The notes under the pieces: generated by a model
Databases searched by the model: none
What the model saw: only the letters and a program-made list of their open reading frames with translations
What the model was told of the DNA's origin: nothing
Shown: in pieces, positions 15,877 through 26,747 of the stretch
Numbering within the stretch: position 1 is the stretch's first letter
Layout: each line of letters starts with the position of its first letter
Made by a program: the position numbers and the translations under genes
Assembly (NCBI RefSeq): GCF_003287895.1
Contig: NZ_CP030280.1
Coordinates: 1,061,501 to 1,125,500, forward strand
Source of the DNA: Blautia argi
Lineage (GTDB): Bacteria; Bacillota; Clostridia; Lachnospirales; Lachnospiraceae
Reading direction: 5' to 3'
DNA: 64,000 nucleotides

Positions 15877-16900
15877 ATGAAAAAAGATTTTGATTTACTG
15901 TCACTGGGGGAGATTTTACTGCGTCTTTCTCCACCGAATAATGAGAGGATTGTAAGAGGCGATACGTTTCAGAAGCAAGTAGGAGGCGCGGAGTTAAATG
16001 TGGTGTCCGGGGCTTCTCTTTTGGGACTTCGTACCGGCATAATTTCCAAATTGCCGGACAATGCCCTGGGAACCTATGCCAAGAACCGTGTGCGCTTCTG
16101 CGGCGTCAGCGATGATTATCTGGTGTATGACGAAGAACCGGACGCCAGACTTGGGATTTATTATTATGAAAGCGGCGCTTATCCCAGAAAGCCCAGTGTG
16201 GTGTTATGACCGCCGTCATGCCTCTTTCTGTAAAATCCAGACAGCGGATTTGCCAGAGGAAATGTTTGTTTCCACCCGCTGTTTCCATACCAGCGGAATT
16301 ACTCTGGCTCTTTCAGAAAACACCAGGAAAAACGGGGTGGAAATGATTAAGCGGTTTAAGGAGGAGGGTGCAATTATTTCCTTTGATGTAAACTTCCGGG
16401 GAAATCTGTGGACCGGGGCTGAGGCAAAGGAATGTATTGAAAGTATTTTGCCTTATGTGGATATTTTCTTCTGTTCAGAGGAAACAGCAAAGCTTACTTT
16501 CTTAAAGGAAGGGGATTTGCATTCTATTATGAAGAGTTTTACCCGGGAATATCCTATTTCCATTGTAGCGTCCACACAGAGAGTGGTACACAGCCCCAAG
16601 GTACATACCTTTGGTTCTGTGATTTACAATGCAAAGAAGGATAAGTTTTATGAGGAAGAGCCGTACCACAATATTGAAGTGGTAGACCGTATCGGAAGCG
16701 GAGATGCCTATATTTCAGGGGCGTTGTACGGACTTTTGGCTTATGACTTTGACTGTCAGAAGGCTCTTGAGTATGGAAATGCCACCAGTGCAGTAAAAAA
16801 TACCATTCCGGGAGATTTGCCCTCCTGCGGTTTAAAGGAAATTGACCGGATCATTAAAAATCATAAAGAAACAGGGCTTCAGTTGGAAATGGATCGCTGA
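15877..16900 (+). pseudogene. Second PfkB-family sugar kinase, frameshifted
   Basis: The frame from 15877 (LSLGEILLRLSPPNNERIVR, then GGAELNVVSGASLLGLRTG) runs to AYPRKPSVV and then hits a stop at 16209. The rest of the kinase continues in the next frame (YDRRHASF ... ISFDVNFRGNLW ... VVDRIGSGDAYISGALYG) to 16900. Removing one T at 16204-16205 gives ...KPSVVYDRRHAS and one continuous kinase of about 340 residues, related to but clearly diverged from KdgK. The substrate is unknown; uronate-derived KDG or a similar keto-sugar acid is plausible. Either a real pseudogene or a base-calling error. Confidence 0.85.
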
Positions 16901-16920
16901 TTTCTGCGGAAGATGTGCTT

Positions 16921-16976
16921 GAACTCCCTCTGTATTCATAGGATACATTAAGACTGTGAATACAGAGGGAGTTTTT
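16921..16976 (+). terminator. Strong hairpin that also covers the ylmC ribosome site
   Basis: AACTCCCTCTGTATTCA (from 16922) pairs perfectly with TGAATACAGAGGGAGTT (to about 16972), followed by TTTTA. It looks like an intrinsic terminator for the kinase. Its 3' arm contains GAGGGAG, the only ribosome site for the ATG at 16977, so the folded RNA would hide it. Confidence 0.7.
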
Positions 16977-17231
16977 ATGCGTGTCTGTGAATTAAAGCAA
17001 AAGGAAGTTATTAATATCTGCACCTGCAAAACTCTGGGTTGTCCTCTGGACGTGGAATTTGACTGCTGTACAGGACAGATTGAAATGCTGATTGTACCTG
17101 TACAGGGGAAGATGTGCGGATTTTTCGGTTCTGTCAGTGAATATGTGATTCCCTTTTCCTGTATCCGTCAGATTGGAGAGGACATTATTCTGGTGGAAAT
17201 TCAGGAGGAAAAGTTTTTGAAAAAAGAGTAA
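16977..17231 (+). CDS. YlmC/YmxH family PRC-barrel sporulation protein
   Basis: 84 residues, with the family start MRVCELKQKEVINICTCKTL and the PRC-barrel-like pattern LGCPLDVEFDCCTGQIEMLI, IPFSCIRQIGEDIILV. Proteins of this family occur in spore formers and are often sigma-E or sigma-G controlled; their biochemical role is not established. The ATG at 16977 is preferred over a GTG at 16956 that lies within the hairpin arm. Transcription probably begins downstream of, or reads through, the upstream hairpin. Confidence 0.8.
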   Translation: MRVCELKQKEVINICTCKTLGCPLDVEFDCCTGQIEMLIVPVQGKMCGFFGSVSEYVIPFSCIRQIGEDIILVEIQEEKFLKKE

Positions 17232-17287
17232 GAACAACTTGTGAATACATGCATACAAGTTGTACAATAAGAAAAAAGGAGGGGATT

Positions 17288-18432
17288 ATGACGCAGGAAA
17301 ACGGTAAGACAAAATATTATGCCCTTATGGAAGAGCTGAAGTCCTCGATTTTGAGTGGAAAGGTAAAGGCAGGAGAAAAGCTGCCCTCAGAAAATGAGCT
17401 GTCTGCCCGCTATAATATCAGCAGACATACCGTGCGAAAGGCTCTGTCCATGCTCATACAGGAGGGGTATATTGTGGCAGAGCACGGCAGAGGTACCTTT
17501 TGTTCGGAGCGCATGTGTCATCTGCGCAAATCCGGCAATATTGCGGTGATTACCACATATATTTTCTGATTATATTTTCCCAAGGCTGATCCAGGGTATG
17601 GATAAGGTGCTGACAGAAAACGGGTACAGTATTATTCTGAAGAATACGGCAAACAGCAGGACAAAGGAAGCAAAGGTACTGGAGGAAATTCTTTCAAAGG
17701 ATATTGACGGATTGATTATTGAGCCCAGCAAAAGCCAGATTTTGTGCAGACATATGAATTTGTATGGGCTTTTGGAGGAATATCACATTCCTTATGTATT
17801 CATACAGGGCGTGTATCCTCAGATGCAGGAGAAACCTCATATTTTAATGGACGATTGTCAGGGAGGATACCTGGTGACAAAATATCTTCTGGAAATGGGA
17901 CATCAAAATCTGGTGGGGATTTTTAAGGCAGACGATTTCCAGGGGAAGGAGAGGCATAAGGGCTTTGTGAGAGCTTTGCAGGAGGCTGGCTTTTCCTATG
18001 ACCCGGATCGGGTGGTATGGTTTCACACAGAGGACAGAAGAAGCAAGCCGGCGCTTATAGCAAAGCAGCTTTTGGAGGCAGGGCATGTGTGTGGACGGTA
18101 TTGTGTGCTATAATGACCAGATTGCAGCAGATGTGATTCGCGCTTTAGAGGAGCTGGGAAAAAAGGTGCCTGAGGATATTTCGGTTACGGGATATGACAA
18201 TTCCATTATGACGGGCGGTAACCTTTCTCTGACAACCATTGCACACCCACAGGAGAAGCTGGGAGAAATGGCGGCAGAGCTGATTTTGGAGAAAATCCGG
18301 GAAATACCGGAGGAAAAAAGCCGGATTCCCCGTCTTATTCAGCCGGAGCTGATACCGGGGAATTCTGTAAAAGACAGGAGAGAACAGGAGGAAAACGAAA
18401 ATGTTAGAAGAATTAAAAAAAGCAGTGTATGA
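17288..18432 (+). pseudogene. AraR-type regulator (GntR HTH plus LacI-like sensor), two frameshifts
   Basis: The N-terminus is a GntR winged helix (YYALMEELKSSILSGKVKAG, LSARYNISRHTVRKALSMLI, then EHGRGTF). The frame stops at 17569. The sugar-binding LacI/GalR-like part continues in the next frame (LIQGMDKVLTENGYSIILKN, DIDGLIIEPSKS, GGYLVTKYLLEMGHQNLVGI) until 18113. It then switches again (VDGIVCYNDQIAADVIRALE, DISVTGYDNS). Removing one T in the T4 run at 17562-17565 and one base near 18080-18090 restores one protein of about 375 residues. The layout matches AraR, and araD follows directly, so an L-arabinose repressor is the likely origin. Confidence 0.85.
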
Positions 18433-19090
18433 AGCAAATATGTTGCTTCCGAAATACAACCTGGTGACCTTTACCTGGGGAAATGTAAGCCAGATAGACC
18501 GGGAAACCGGATATTTTGCCATTAAGCCCAGCGGTGTGGATTATGATAAGCTGACACCTGAGGACATGGTGATTATGGATTTAGATGGAAATAAGATTGA
18601 GGGAAAATACAACCCTTCTTCTGATACTCCAACACATCTGGAACTATATAAGGCATTTCCGAAAATCGGAGGAATCGTACATACTCATTCTTCCTGGGCA
18701 ACCAGTTGGGCGCAGGCAGGAAGAGGAATTCCCTGCTACGGAACCACTCATGCAGATTATATGTACGGAGAAATTCCCTGTGTGCGCTGCCTGACAAAAG
18801 AAGAAATTGAAGGGGCATATGAGAAAAATACAGGACTTCTCATTGCAGATTATTTTAAGGATAAGGATTATGAAGCAGTGCCTGCAGTGCTTTGCAAGAA
18901 CCACGGTCCTTTCACCTGGGGGAAAGACGGACACGAGGCAGTGCATAATGCGGTTGTATTGGAAGAAGTGGCAAAAATGGCAGCCAGATGCGAGAGCATC
19001 AACCCACAGGTACAGCCAGCCCCCCAGGAACTGCAGGATAAGCATTACTACAGGAAACATGGGGCAAATGCTTATTATGGACAGAAATAA
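18401..19090 (+). CDS. araD: L-ribulose-5-phosphate 4-epimerase
   Basis: 229-residue class II aldolase-fold enzyme converting L-ribulose 5-phosphate to D-xylulose 5-phosphate in arabinose use. Motifs are [23 protein letters not shown], the substrate loop [14 protein letters not shown], the metal ligands in [17 protein letters not shown], and [12 protein letters not shown]. It starts after AGGAGGAAAACGAAA and overlaps the regulator frame by 32 bases. No araA or araB is in the window, so the isomerase and kinase must lie elsewhere. Confidence 0.94.
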   Translation: MLEELKKAVYEANMLLPKYNLVTFTWGNVSQIDRETGYFAIKPSGVDYDKLTPEDMVIMDLDGNKIEGKYNPSSDTPTHLELYKAFPKIGGIVHTHSSWATSWAQAGRGIPCYGTTHADYMYGEIPCVRCLTKEEIEGAYEKNTGLLIADYFKDKDYEAVPAVLCKNHGPFTWGKDGHEAVHNAVVLEEVAKMAARCESINPQVQPAPQELQDKHYYRKHGANAYYGQK

Positions 19091-19103
19091 AAAAAGAAAC
19101 ACA

Positions 19104-19135
19104 GAAAAACACTTGGGGAAACCTGAGTGTTTTTC
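19104..19135 (+). terminator. Terminator after araD
   Basis: AAAAACACT (19105-19113) pairs with AGTGTTTTT (19126-19134) across a short inner stem and is followed by C and TT. Confidence 0.65.
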
Positions 19136-19221
19136 TTGGCTTCAGAAAGTTCATTGAAAAATAGATAAAAATGGTGTATTTTATAGAAGGCTATAATAAG
19201 ATGATGAAAAAGGAGGTAGTT

Positions 19222-20001
19222 ATGGAACTTTTTGCAGGGATTATGATTCCATTTGCAGGTACGGCCTTAGGCGCTGCCTGTGTATTCTTTTTAAAAAATG
19301 AAATAAAACCCTTGCTTCAGAAGGCGCTTTTGGGTTTTGCGTCAGGCGTTATGGTGGCAGCGGCAGTGTGGTCGCTTTTGATTCCGGCTATGGACATGTC
19401 TGCGTCCATGGAAAAATTTGCCTTTGTTCCTGCAGCAGCAGGTTTTTTGCTGGGAATGTTCTTCCTTCTTGGCATGGACAAAATCATTCCCCACTTGCAT
19501 ATAGGAGAAAGTCAGCCGGAAGGAAAAAAGAGTAATCTGAAAAAAACAACTATGTTAGTGCTGGCAGTGACTTTGCACAACATTCCCGAGGGAATGGCAG
19601 TAGGCGTGGTATTTGCCGGTATGCTGGCAGAGCAGACAGAAATTACCCTGGCAGGGGCTATGGCGCTGTCTTTGGGAATTGCCATTCAAAATTTTCCGGA
19701 AGGGGCGATTATTTCGCTGCCTCTGAAAAGCGAAAAAGGTATGGGGAAGGGAAAGGCTTTTCTTTACGGAATTCTCTCCGGGATTGTAGAGCCTTTAGGA
19801 GCTTTTGTAACAGTTCTGCTGTTTCGTTTTATACAGCCTGTGCTTCCCTATCTTCTGGCCTTTGCAGGAGGAGCTATGATTTATGTAGTGGTGGAAGAAC
19901 TGATACCGGAAGCCAGTCGGGGAGAACACAGCAACATAGGAACCATGGGGTTTGCAGCAGGATTTACGCTGATGATGATTTTAGATGTGGCTTTGGGATA
20001 A
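19222..20001 (+). CDS. ZIP-family divalent metal transporter
   Basis: 259-residue membrane protein with about eight hydrophobic segments. The ZIP signature is present: VTLHNIPEGMAVGVVFAG in segment IV and AIQNFPEGAIISLPL in segment V, whose His and Glu/Asn residues line the metal path. A histidine cluster (IIPHLHIG) lies in the loop before segment IV. It is likely to import zinc, possibly iron or manganese. The ATG at 19222 follows AGGAGG; upstream in-frame Met codons lack a ribosome site. It precedes csoR and copA but is separated by a terminator. Confidence 0.9.
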   Translation: MELFAGIMIPFAGTALGAACVFFLKNEIKPLLQKALLGFASGVMVAAAVWSLLIPAMDMSASMEKFAFVPAAAGFLLGMFFLLGMDKIIPHLHIGESQPEGKKSNLKKTTMLVLAVTLHNIPEGMAVGVVFAGMLAEQTEITLAGAMALSLGIAIQNFPEGAIISLPLKSEKGMGKGKAFLYGILSGIVEPLGAFVTVLLFRFIQPVLPYLLAFAGGAMIYVVVEELIPEASRGEHSNIGTMGFAAGFTLMMILDVALG

Positions 20002-20009
20002 AAGGAGAA

Positions 20010-20045
20010 AGAGAGAAAAGGACTTGTCTTTTTCTCTCTTTTATG
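20010..20045 (+). terminator. Terminator after the ZIP gene
   Basis: AAAGAGAGAAAAG pairs with CTTTTTCTCTCTTT around a GACTTGT loop, giving a purine/pyrimidine stem followed by TTA. Confidence 0.6.
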
Positions 20046-20068
20046 TTAGAGTAATCTCATCAAGAATA

Positions 20069-20085
20069 TACCCCACCGGGGTGTA
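20069..20085 (+). promoter_or_regulatory. CsoR operator
   Basis: TACCCCACCGGGGTGTA, a C4/G4 inverted repeat of the kind bound by CsoR. It lies 14 bases before csoR, so copper would relieve repression of csoR-copA-copZ. Confidence 0.75.
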
Positions 20086-20098
20086 GGGAGATGAAGAG

Positions 20099-20359
20099 AT
20101 GCAGGCAGATAAAGCAAAGATAAACCGATTATTAAAAACAGCCAGAGGGCAGATTGAAGGAATTTTAAAAATGGTAGAGGAAGACCGCTACTGTATGGAT
20201 ATTTCTCATCAGCTTATGGCTACAGAGGCAATTTTAAACAAGGCAAACAAAGAAATTTTAACTGCGCATTTAAAAAGCTGTGTTACCAATGCCAAAACCG
20301 ATGAGGAGCGGGAGGAAAAGGTGGACGAGCTGGTTGCCATGCTGGGCAAAATCATGTAG
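20099..20359 (+). CDS. csoR: CsoR-type copper-sensing repressor
   Basis: 86-residue all-helical repressor. The copper ligands of the family are present as C32 (RYCMDIS), H57 and C61 (ILTAHLKSC). The fold motifs RLLKTARGQIEGILKMVEED and DELVAMLGKI also match. It is followed at 15 bases by copA and preceded by a palindromic CCCC/GGGG operator, which supports copper over nickel or formaldehyde-sensing relatives. Confidence 0.92.
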   Translation: MQADKAKINRLLKTARGQIEGILKMVEEDRYCMDISHQLMATEAILNKANKEILTAHLKSCVTNAKTDEEREEKVDELVAMLGKIM

Positions 20360-20374
20360 GAGGGAGAGGGATAT

Positions 20375-22904
20375 ATGAAGGAAAAATTTGACGTAACAGG
20401 TATGACCTGCTCCGCGTGTTCTTCCAGAGTGGAGAAATGTGTCCGTAAACTGGAAGGTGTAGAGGAGGTCAGTGTAAATCTGCTGACAAACAGTATGCAG
20501 GTACAGTACGATGAAACTGTTTTAAAGGAAAAAGGGATTATTGACGCTGTGATTCATGCAGGATACGGCGCTTCCCCGGCAGATGCAAAACAGGGAGAAA
20601 GAAAAAATATCAATGCAGGTACAGGATTTGCAGAACAGGAAAAAGAAAATCCGGTGCAGAAGCATTTGGAGGAGATGAAGAGAAGAACTATCTGGTCTTT
20701 TGTTTTCCTAATTCCTCTGATGTACGTTGCCATGGGGCATATGGCAGGTCTTCCACTGCCGTCCTTTCTTTCTGGAACAGAAAATGCCGTGGCATTTGCC
20801 TTTACCCAGTTTCTCATGTGTCTGCCTGTGCTGTATATAAACCGGGCGTATTTCAGCAAAGGCTTCAGTACGCTGTTTCACGGTGCGCCCAACATGGATA
20901 CGCTGATTGCCGTGGGTTCAGGCGCTTCTCTGGTTTATGGGATTTTTGCCATTTACCGAATGGGACACGGGCTGGGCGTACAGGATTTTTCTCTGGTGAA
21001 CCAGTATCGCCATGATTTATATTTTGAATCTTCAGTCATGATTCTGGCGTTGATTAATATAGGAAAATATCTGGAAGCACGTTCCAAGGGGAAGACAGGA
21101 GATGCCCTGAAAAAACTGCTGGATTTGGCGCCTAAGACAGCTCTTGCAGAGCGCAATGGAGAGATTGTGGAAATTCCTGCACAGGAGATTGTTCCGGGAG
21201 ATGTGCTTCATGTAAAACCCGGAAAAAGCGTTCCTGCAGATGGCGTGGTGCTGGAGGGAAGTACCAGTGTGGACGAGGCAGCCATTACGGGAGAGAGCAT
21301 TCCCGTATCCAAGCTTCCCGGCGACCGGGTCATTGCAGCTACCATGAATAAAACCGGTTTCTTTAAGATGAAAGCAGATAAAACAGGGGAAAATACAGTA
21401 TTTTCCCAGATTATCCGCCTGGTGGAGGACGCAAGCGCAAGTAAAGCGCCCATTGCCAGAATGGCCGATAAAATCGCAGGGATTTTTGTTCCTGCGGTTA
21501 TGGGAATTTCCCTTCTTACCATTGCGGGCTGGCTTTTATCCGGGGCAGGCTTTGAGTTTGCCTTATCCTGCGGAATTGCAGTGCTGGTGATTTCTTGTCC
21601 CTGTGCTCTGGGACTTGCCACGCCGGTTGCCATTATGGTGGGAACAGGAAAAGGGGCAGAGAATGGAATCCTCATTAAATCTGGAGAGGCCCTTGAAGTC
21701 GCCCATAATATTCAGAGTGTAGTATTGGATAAAACAGGAACTATTACCCAGGGAAAACCAGTGGTAACAGATGTTCATGCCCTGCACACAGACAGGGAAG
21801 CACTTCTGAAAATAGCAGGAGCTCTGGAAGCGGGAAGCGAGCACCCGCTGGCAGAGGCGATTCTCCTGAAAGTCAGGGAAGAAAAGCTTTCCATTCCAAA
21901 AACAGAGGGGTTTCTTTCCATTACCGGAAAAGGGGTACAGGCAAAAATCAGAGGACAGATGTTTTATGCAGGCAACGAAAAGCTGATGCAGGAGCATGGA
22001 ATTGACTGCAGGGAAATACAGCCGCTTATGGAAAAGCTGGCAGAAGAAGGAAAGACTCCGCTGATTTTTGCAGAAGAATCCAGGGTGCTCGGTGTAATCG
22101 GTGCGGCAGATGTGGTGAAGCCCACCAGTGCACAGGCAGTAAAAGAGTTGAAAAAACTGGGGATTCGGGTTATTATGCTTACAGGGGATCATGCCAGAAC
22201 TGCAAAAGCCATTCAAAAGCAGCTTGAGATAGATACTGTGATTGCTGAGGTTCTGCCACAGGACAAGGAACGAGAGGGTGGCAAAAATCCAGGAATCCGG
22301 ACAGGTGGTTGCCATGGTGGGAGATGGCATTAATGATGCGCCTGCCCTTGCCAGAGCTGATGTAGGGATTGCCATTGGGGCAGGAACAGACGTTGCCATT
22401 GAAAGTGCGGATATTGTGTTGATGAAAAACGATTTGCTGGACGTAGTGACAGCCATCAGTCTGAGCAAGGCAGTTATCCGGAATATTAAACAGAATCTGT
22501 TCTGGGCATTTTTCTATAATACCTGTGGAATTCCACTGGCAGCAGGACTTCTTTATCCCATATTCGGATTGAAGTTGAGTCCTATGTTTGGTGCAGCGGC
22601 TATGAGCCTCAGCAGTCTTTTTGTGGTATCTAATGCCCTGCGGCTGCGGTTCTTCCATGTACTGAAGGCGCCAAAAAGAGAAGAAGAGCCCCATATTGCA
22701 GAAATAATAGAATTATCAGGAGGAAAAAATGATGTATACAATGAAAATCGAAGGAATGATGTGTCCACACTGCCAGGCAGCAGTGACAAAGGCTTTAAAT
22801 GCCATGGAGGGTGTAAAGGCAGAGGTAAATCTGGAGAAAAAAGAGGCTTATGTGGAAGCAGAAGCAAAGGTGACAAAAGAAGACCTGACAAAAGCAGTGG
22901 TTGA
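20375..22904 (+). pseudogene. copA: CopA copper-exporting P1B-type ATPase, frameshifted
   Basis: An N-terminal metal-binding domain (GMTCSACSSRVEKC) precedes about eight membrane segments, the actuator loop AITGESIPVSK, the transport-site motif VISCPCALGLATPV, the phosphorylation site VLDKTGTITQGKPV and the SEHPLAEA motif. The frame then breaks at 22262-22278 after [11 protein letters not shown]. The hinge motif [20 protein letters not shown] and the last membrane segments read in the next frame. One extra base explains it. The second frame has no stop until 22904 and overlaps copZ by 176 bases, so a second small error near the 3' end is possible. If real, copper export by this pump is lost. 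Confidence 0.9.
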
Positions 22905-22935
22905 GGCAGGTTATGAAGTCGTATCCGTAGAGTAA
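22729..22935 (+). CDS. copZ: CopZ-like heavy-metal-associated chaperone
   Basis: 68-residue HMA-domain protein with the copper-binding motif [11 protein letters not shown], a ferredoxin-like beta-alpha-beta pattern and the end [12 protein letters not shown]. It would deliver copper to CopA. It starts after AGGAGGAAAAA, at 22729 or 22732, since two Met codons stand together. It is the third gene of the copper operon. Confidence 0.9.
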   Translation: MMYTMKIEGMMCPHCQAAVTKALNAMEGVKAEVNLEKKEAYVEAEAKVTKEDLTKAVVEAGYEVVSVE

Positions 22936-22955
22936 GAAATCGGGAGTGAAAAAAG

Positions 22956-23492
22956 ATGATTCGAGTAGGAATGGGATATGATGTCCATAAGCTGACAGAG
23001 GGCAGAGATTTAATCTTAGGTGGGGTGAAGATTCCCTGGGAAAAAGGGCTTTTGGGACATTCAGATGCAGATGTGGTGGTGCATGCCATTATGGACGCTC
23101 TTTTGGGAGCAGCGGCTCTTCGAGATATCGGAAGGCATTTCCCGGACACAGATCCCCAGTACAAGGGGATTTCCAGCATAAAGCTTTTGCAGCATGTGGG
23201 AAAGCTGCTGGAGGAAAAGATGTATGTGATTAATAACATTGATGCCACCATTATTGCCCAGAAGCCAAAGCTTCTGCCTTATATAGATACCATGATTTCC
23301 AATGTAGCAGAGGCGCTGCATCTGGAAGAAGATCAGGTAAATATTAAGGCAACCACAGAAGAGGGGCTGGGCTTTACGGGAAGCCAGGAAGGCATTTCTG
23401 CCCATGCGGTCTGTGCGCTTACCCATGTGCAGGACTTTATGGGAGATGACAGAATACAGAGAGGCTGCGGCGGGTGCTGCAACAGGGAGTAG
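22956..23492 (+). CDS. ispF: 2-C-methyl-D-erythritol 2,4-cyclodiphosphate synthase
   Basis: MEP-pathway enzyme for isoprenoid precursors. Metal ligands lie in [10 protein letters not shown] and [12 protein letters not shown]. Other family blocks are [40 protein letters not shown] and [11 protein letters not shown]. The core ends near residue 155. A further 20 or so residues, [20 protein letters not shown] plus CNRE, form a Cys-rich tail that is not part of the usual trimeric enzyme. It is 6 bases from the following ABC-F gene. Confidence 0.94.
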   Translation: MIRVGMGYDVHKLTEGRDLILGGVKIPWEKGLLGHSDADVVVHAIMDALLGAAALRDIGRHFPDTDPQYKGISSIKLLQHVGKLLEEKMYVINNIDATIIAQKPKLLPYIDTMISNVAEALHLEEDQVNIKATTEEGLGFTGSQEGISAHAVCALTHVQDFMGDDRIQRGCGGCCNRE

Positions 23493-23498
23493 AGTAAG

Positions 23499-25055
23499 AT
23501 GAGTATTTTAAATGTGCAGAATTTATCCCACGGTTTTGGTGACCGTGCCATTTTTCAGGACGTTTCTTTCCGAGTATTAAAAGGAGAGCATATCGGACTG
23601 GTAGGCGCCAATGGCGAGGGAAAATCTACCTTTATGAATATTATTACAGGGAATCTGGTGCCGGACGAGGGCAAAATCGAGTGGGCAAAAAATGTCCGTG
23701 TAGGCTATCTGGATCAGCACACCGTGCTGGAAAAAGGCATGACGATTCGCGATGTACTGAAGTCTGCTTTTTCCTGGCTTTTTGAGCTGGAAGAGCAGAT
23801 GAATCAGATTTGTGACCGCATGGGAGAAGCCACAGAAGAAGAACTGACAAAGATGATGGAAGAGCTGGGGACCATACAGGATTTGCTCACCATGCATGAT
23901 TTCTATGTGATTGACAGCAAAGTAGAGGAAGTCGGCAGGGCTCTGGGGCTGACCGCCATTGGTCTGGATAGAGATGTGACGGATTTAAGCGGCGGTCAGA
24001 GAACGAAAATCCTGCTGGGCAAGCTGCTTTTGGAAAAGCCGGATATTCTGCTTTTAGACGAGCCCACCAACTATCTGGACGTGGAGCATATTGAATGGCT
24101 GAAGCGGTATTTACAGGAATATGAAAATGCCTTTATCCTGATTTCTCACGATATTCCGTTTTTAAACAGTGTTGTGAATCTCATTTATCATATGGATAAC
24201 CAGGAGTTGAACCGGTATGTAGGGGATTATGACCATTTCCAGGAGGTCTATGCCGTAAAAAAGGCTCAGCTTGAGGCAGCCTATAACCGCCAGCAGCAGG
24301 AAATCAGTGAACTGAAGGATTTTGTGGCAAGAAATAAGGCAAGGGTGGCAACCAGAAACATGGCAATGTCCAGACAGAAAAAGTTGGATAAAATGGACGT
24401 GATTGAACTGGCAAAGGAAAAACCCAAGCCGGAATTTCACTTTAAGACAGCCAGAACCCCCAGCCGCTTTGTGGTGGAAACAGAAGATTTGGTGATTGGA
24501 TATGAGGAACCTCTTTCAAAGCCTTTGAATCTGCGGGTGGAAAGAGGAGAAAAGATTGTACTCACCGGCTCTAACGGAATCGGAAAGACCACGCTTTTAA
24601 AAAGCATTCTGGGTCTGATTCCGGCGTTGTCCGGAAAGGTACAGTTGGGCGATTATCTGGAAATCGGATACTTTGAGCAGGAAATGCCAAAAGGAAATAA
24701 AAATACCTGTATTCAGGAAATCTGGGACGTATTTCCCTCCTATACGCAATATGAGGTGCGGGCAGCCCTGGCAAAATGCGGACTGACTACAAAGCACATC
24801 GAAAGTCTGGTGCGGGTGTTAAGCGGTGGCGAGCAGGCAAAGGTGCGTCTGTGCAAAATTATCAACCGGGAGAGCAATGTGCTGATTCTGGATGAGCCCA
24901 CCAATCATCTGGACGCGGACGCAAAGGATGAACTGAAACGGGCTTTAAAGGAATATAAGGGAACCATTCTCATGGTCTGCCATGAACCGGAATTTTATGA
25001 AGGGCTTGCCACAGATGTCTGGGACTGCTCATCCTGGAGTACGAGAATACAGTAA
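23499..25055 (+). CDS. ABC-F family ATPase (YbiT/Ettan-like)
   Basis: 518-residue soluble tandem ATPase with no membrane segment. The first nucleotide domain has GANGEGKSTFMNIITG, LSGGQRTKILLGKLLLEKPD and DEPTNYLD. The second has GSNGIGKTTLLKSI, LSGGEQAKVRLCKI and DEPTNHLD. Between them is the charged helical linker (about residues 245-310: FVARNKARVATRNMAMSRQK) that reaches the ribosome P-site in this family. It is likely a translation factor, not a transporter. Resistance-type ABC-F proteins cannot be excluded by sequence alone, but the short linker favours the housekeeping type. Confidence 0.9.
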   Translation: MSILNVQNLSHGFGDRAIFQDVSFRVLKGEHIGLVGANGEGKSTFMNIITGNLVPDEGKIEWAKNVRVGYLDQHTVLEKGMTIRDVLKSAFSWLFELEEQMNQICDRMGEATEEELTKMMEELGTIQDLLTMHDFYVIDSKVEEVGRALGLTAIGLDRDVTDLSGGQRTKILLGKLLLEKPDILLLDEPTNYLDVEHIEWLKRYLQEYENAFILISHDIPFLNSVVNLIYHMDNQELNRYVGDYDHFQEVYAVKKAQLEAAYNRQQQEISELKDFVARNKARVATRNMAMSRQKKLDKMDVIELAKEKPKPEFHFKTARTPSRFVVETEDLVIGYEEPLSKPLNLRVERGEKIVLTGSNGIGKTTLLKSILGLIPALSGKVQLGDYLEIGYFEQEMPKGNKNTCIQEIWDVFPSYTQYEVRAALAKCGLTTKHIESLVRVLSGGEQAKVRLCKIINRESNVLILDEPTNHLDADAKDELKRALKEYKGTILMVCHEPEFYEGLATDVWDCSSWSTRIQ

Positions 25056-25175
25056 GGCCACGCGTTACTGTGAAAAAGAAAATGAAACAGTAAAAAATAA
25101 AACATGCAATTCGTTTTCATAAAAATGTGGAATATAAGGTATAATCAAAAAATATGCAGGAATTGAAAAATAAAC

Positions 25176-25204
25176 TTGCAAAATTGAGAGTATGGCATTA
25201 TAAT
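25176..25204 (+). promoter_or_regulatory. Promoter of gdhA
   Basis: TTGCAA (25176-25181), a 17-base spacer and a perfect TATAAT (25199-25204), 45 bases before the ATG. Confidence 0.7.
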
Positions 25205-25218
25205 ACAAAACATAGTGA

Positions 25219-26583
<1,365 letters not shown>

Positions 26584-26629
26584 TACAGTGAATCAAATTT
26601 GAGAAATAGAATAGAACTCCGCATAAGAC

Positions 26630-26665
26630 TGCCCCGGTGGGAGAGGAAACTCTCTTACCGGGGTG
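26630..26665 (+). terminator. Terminator of gdhA
   Basis: GCCCCGGTGGGAGAG (26631-26645) pairs with CTCTCTTACCGGGGT (26651-26665). The following T-run is weak. Confidence 0.6.
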
Positions 26666-26747
26666 GTCGCATTTGAGGGGAAAAGGTTGCAAAAGAAAAA
26701 AAGAAGAGGTATCCTTTTTTTAGAACTTTGAAATAGAGGGGATTTTC

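Noticed and set aside
23499..25055. Antibiotic-resistance ABC-F protein
   Set aside because: The short interdomain linker and overall wording fit the housekeeping YbiT-like branch; no resistance-gene context is present.
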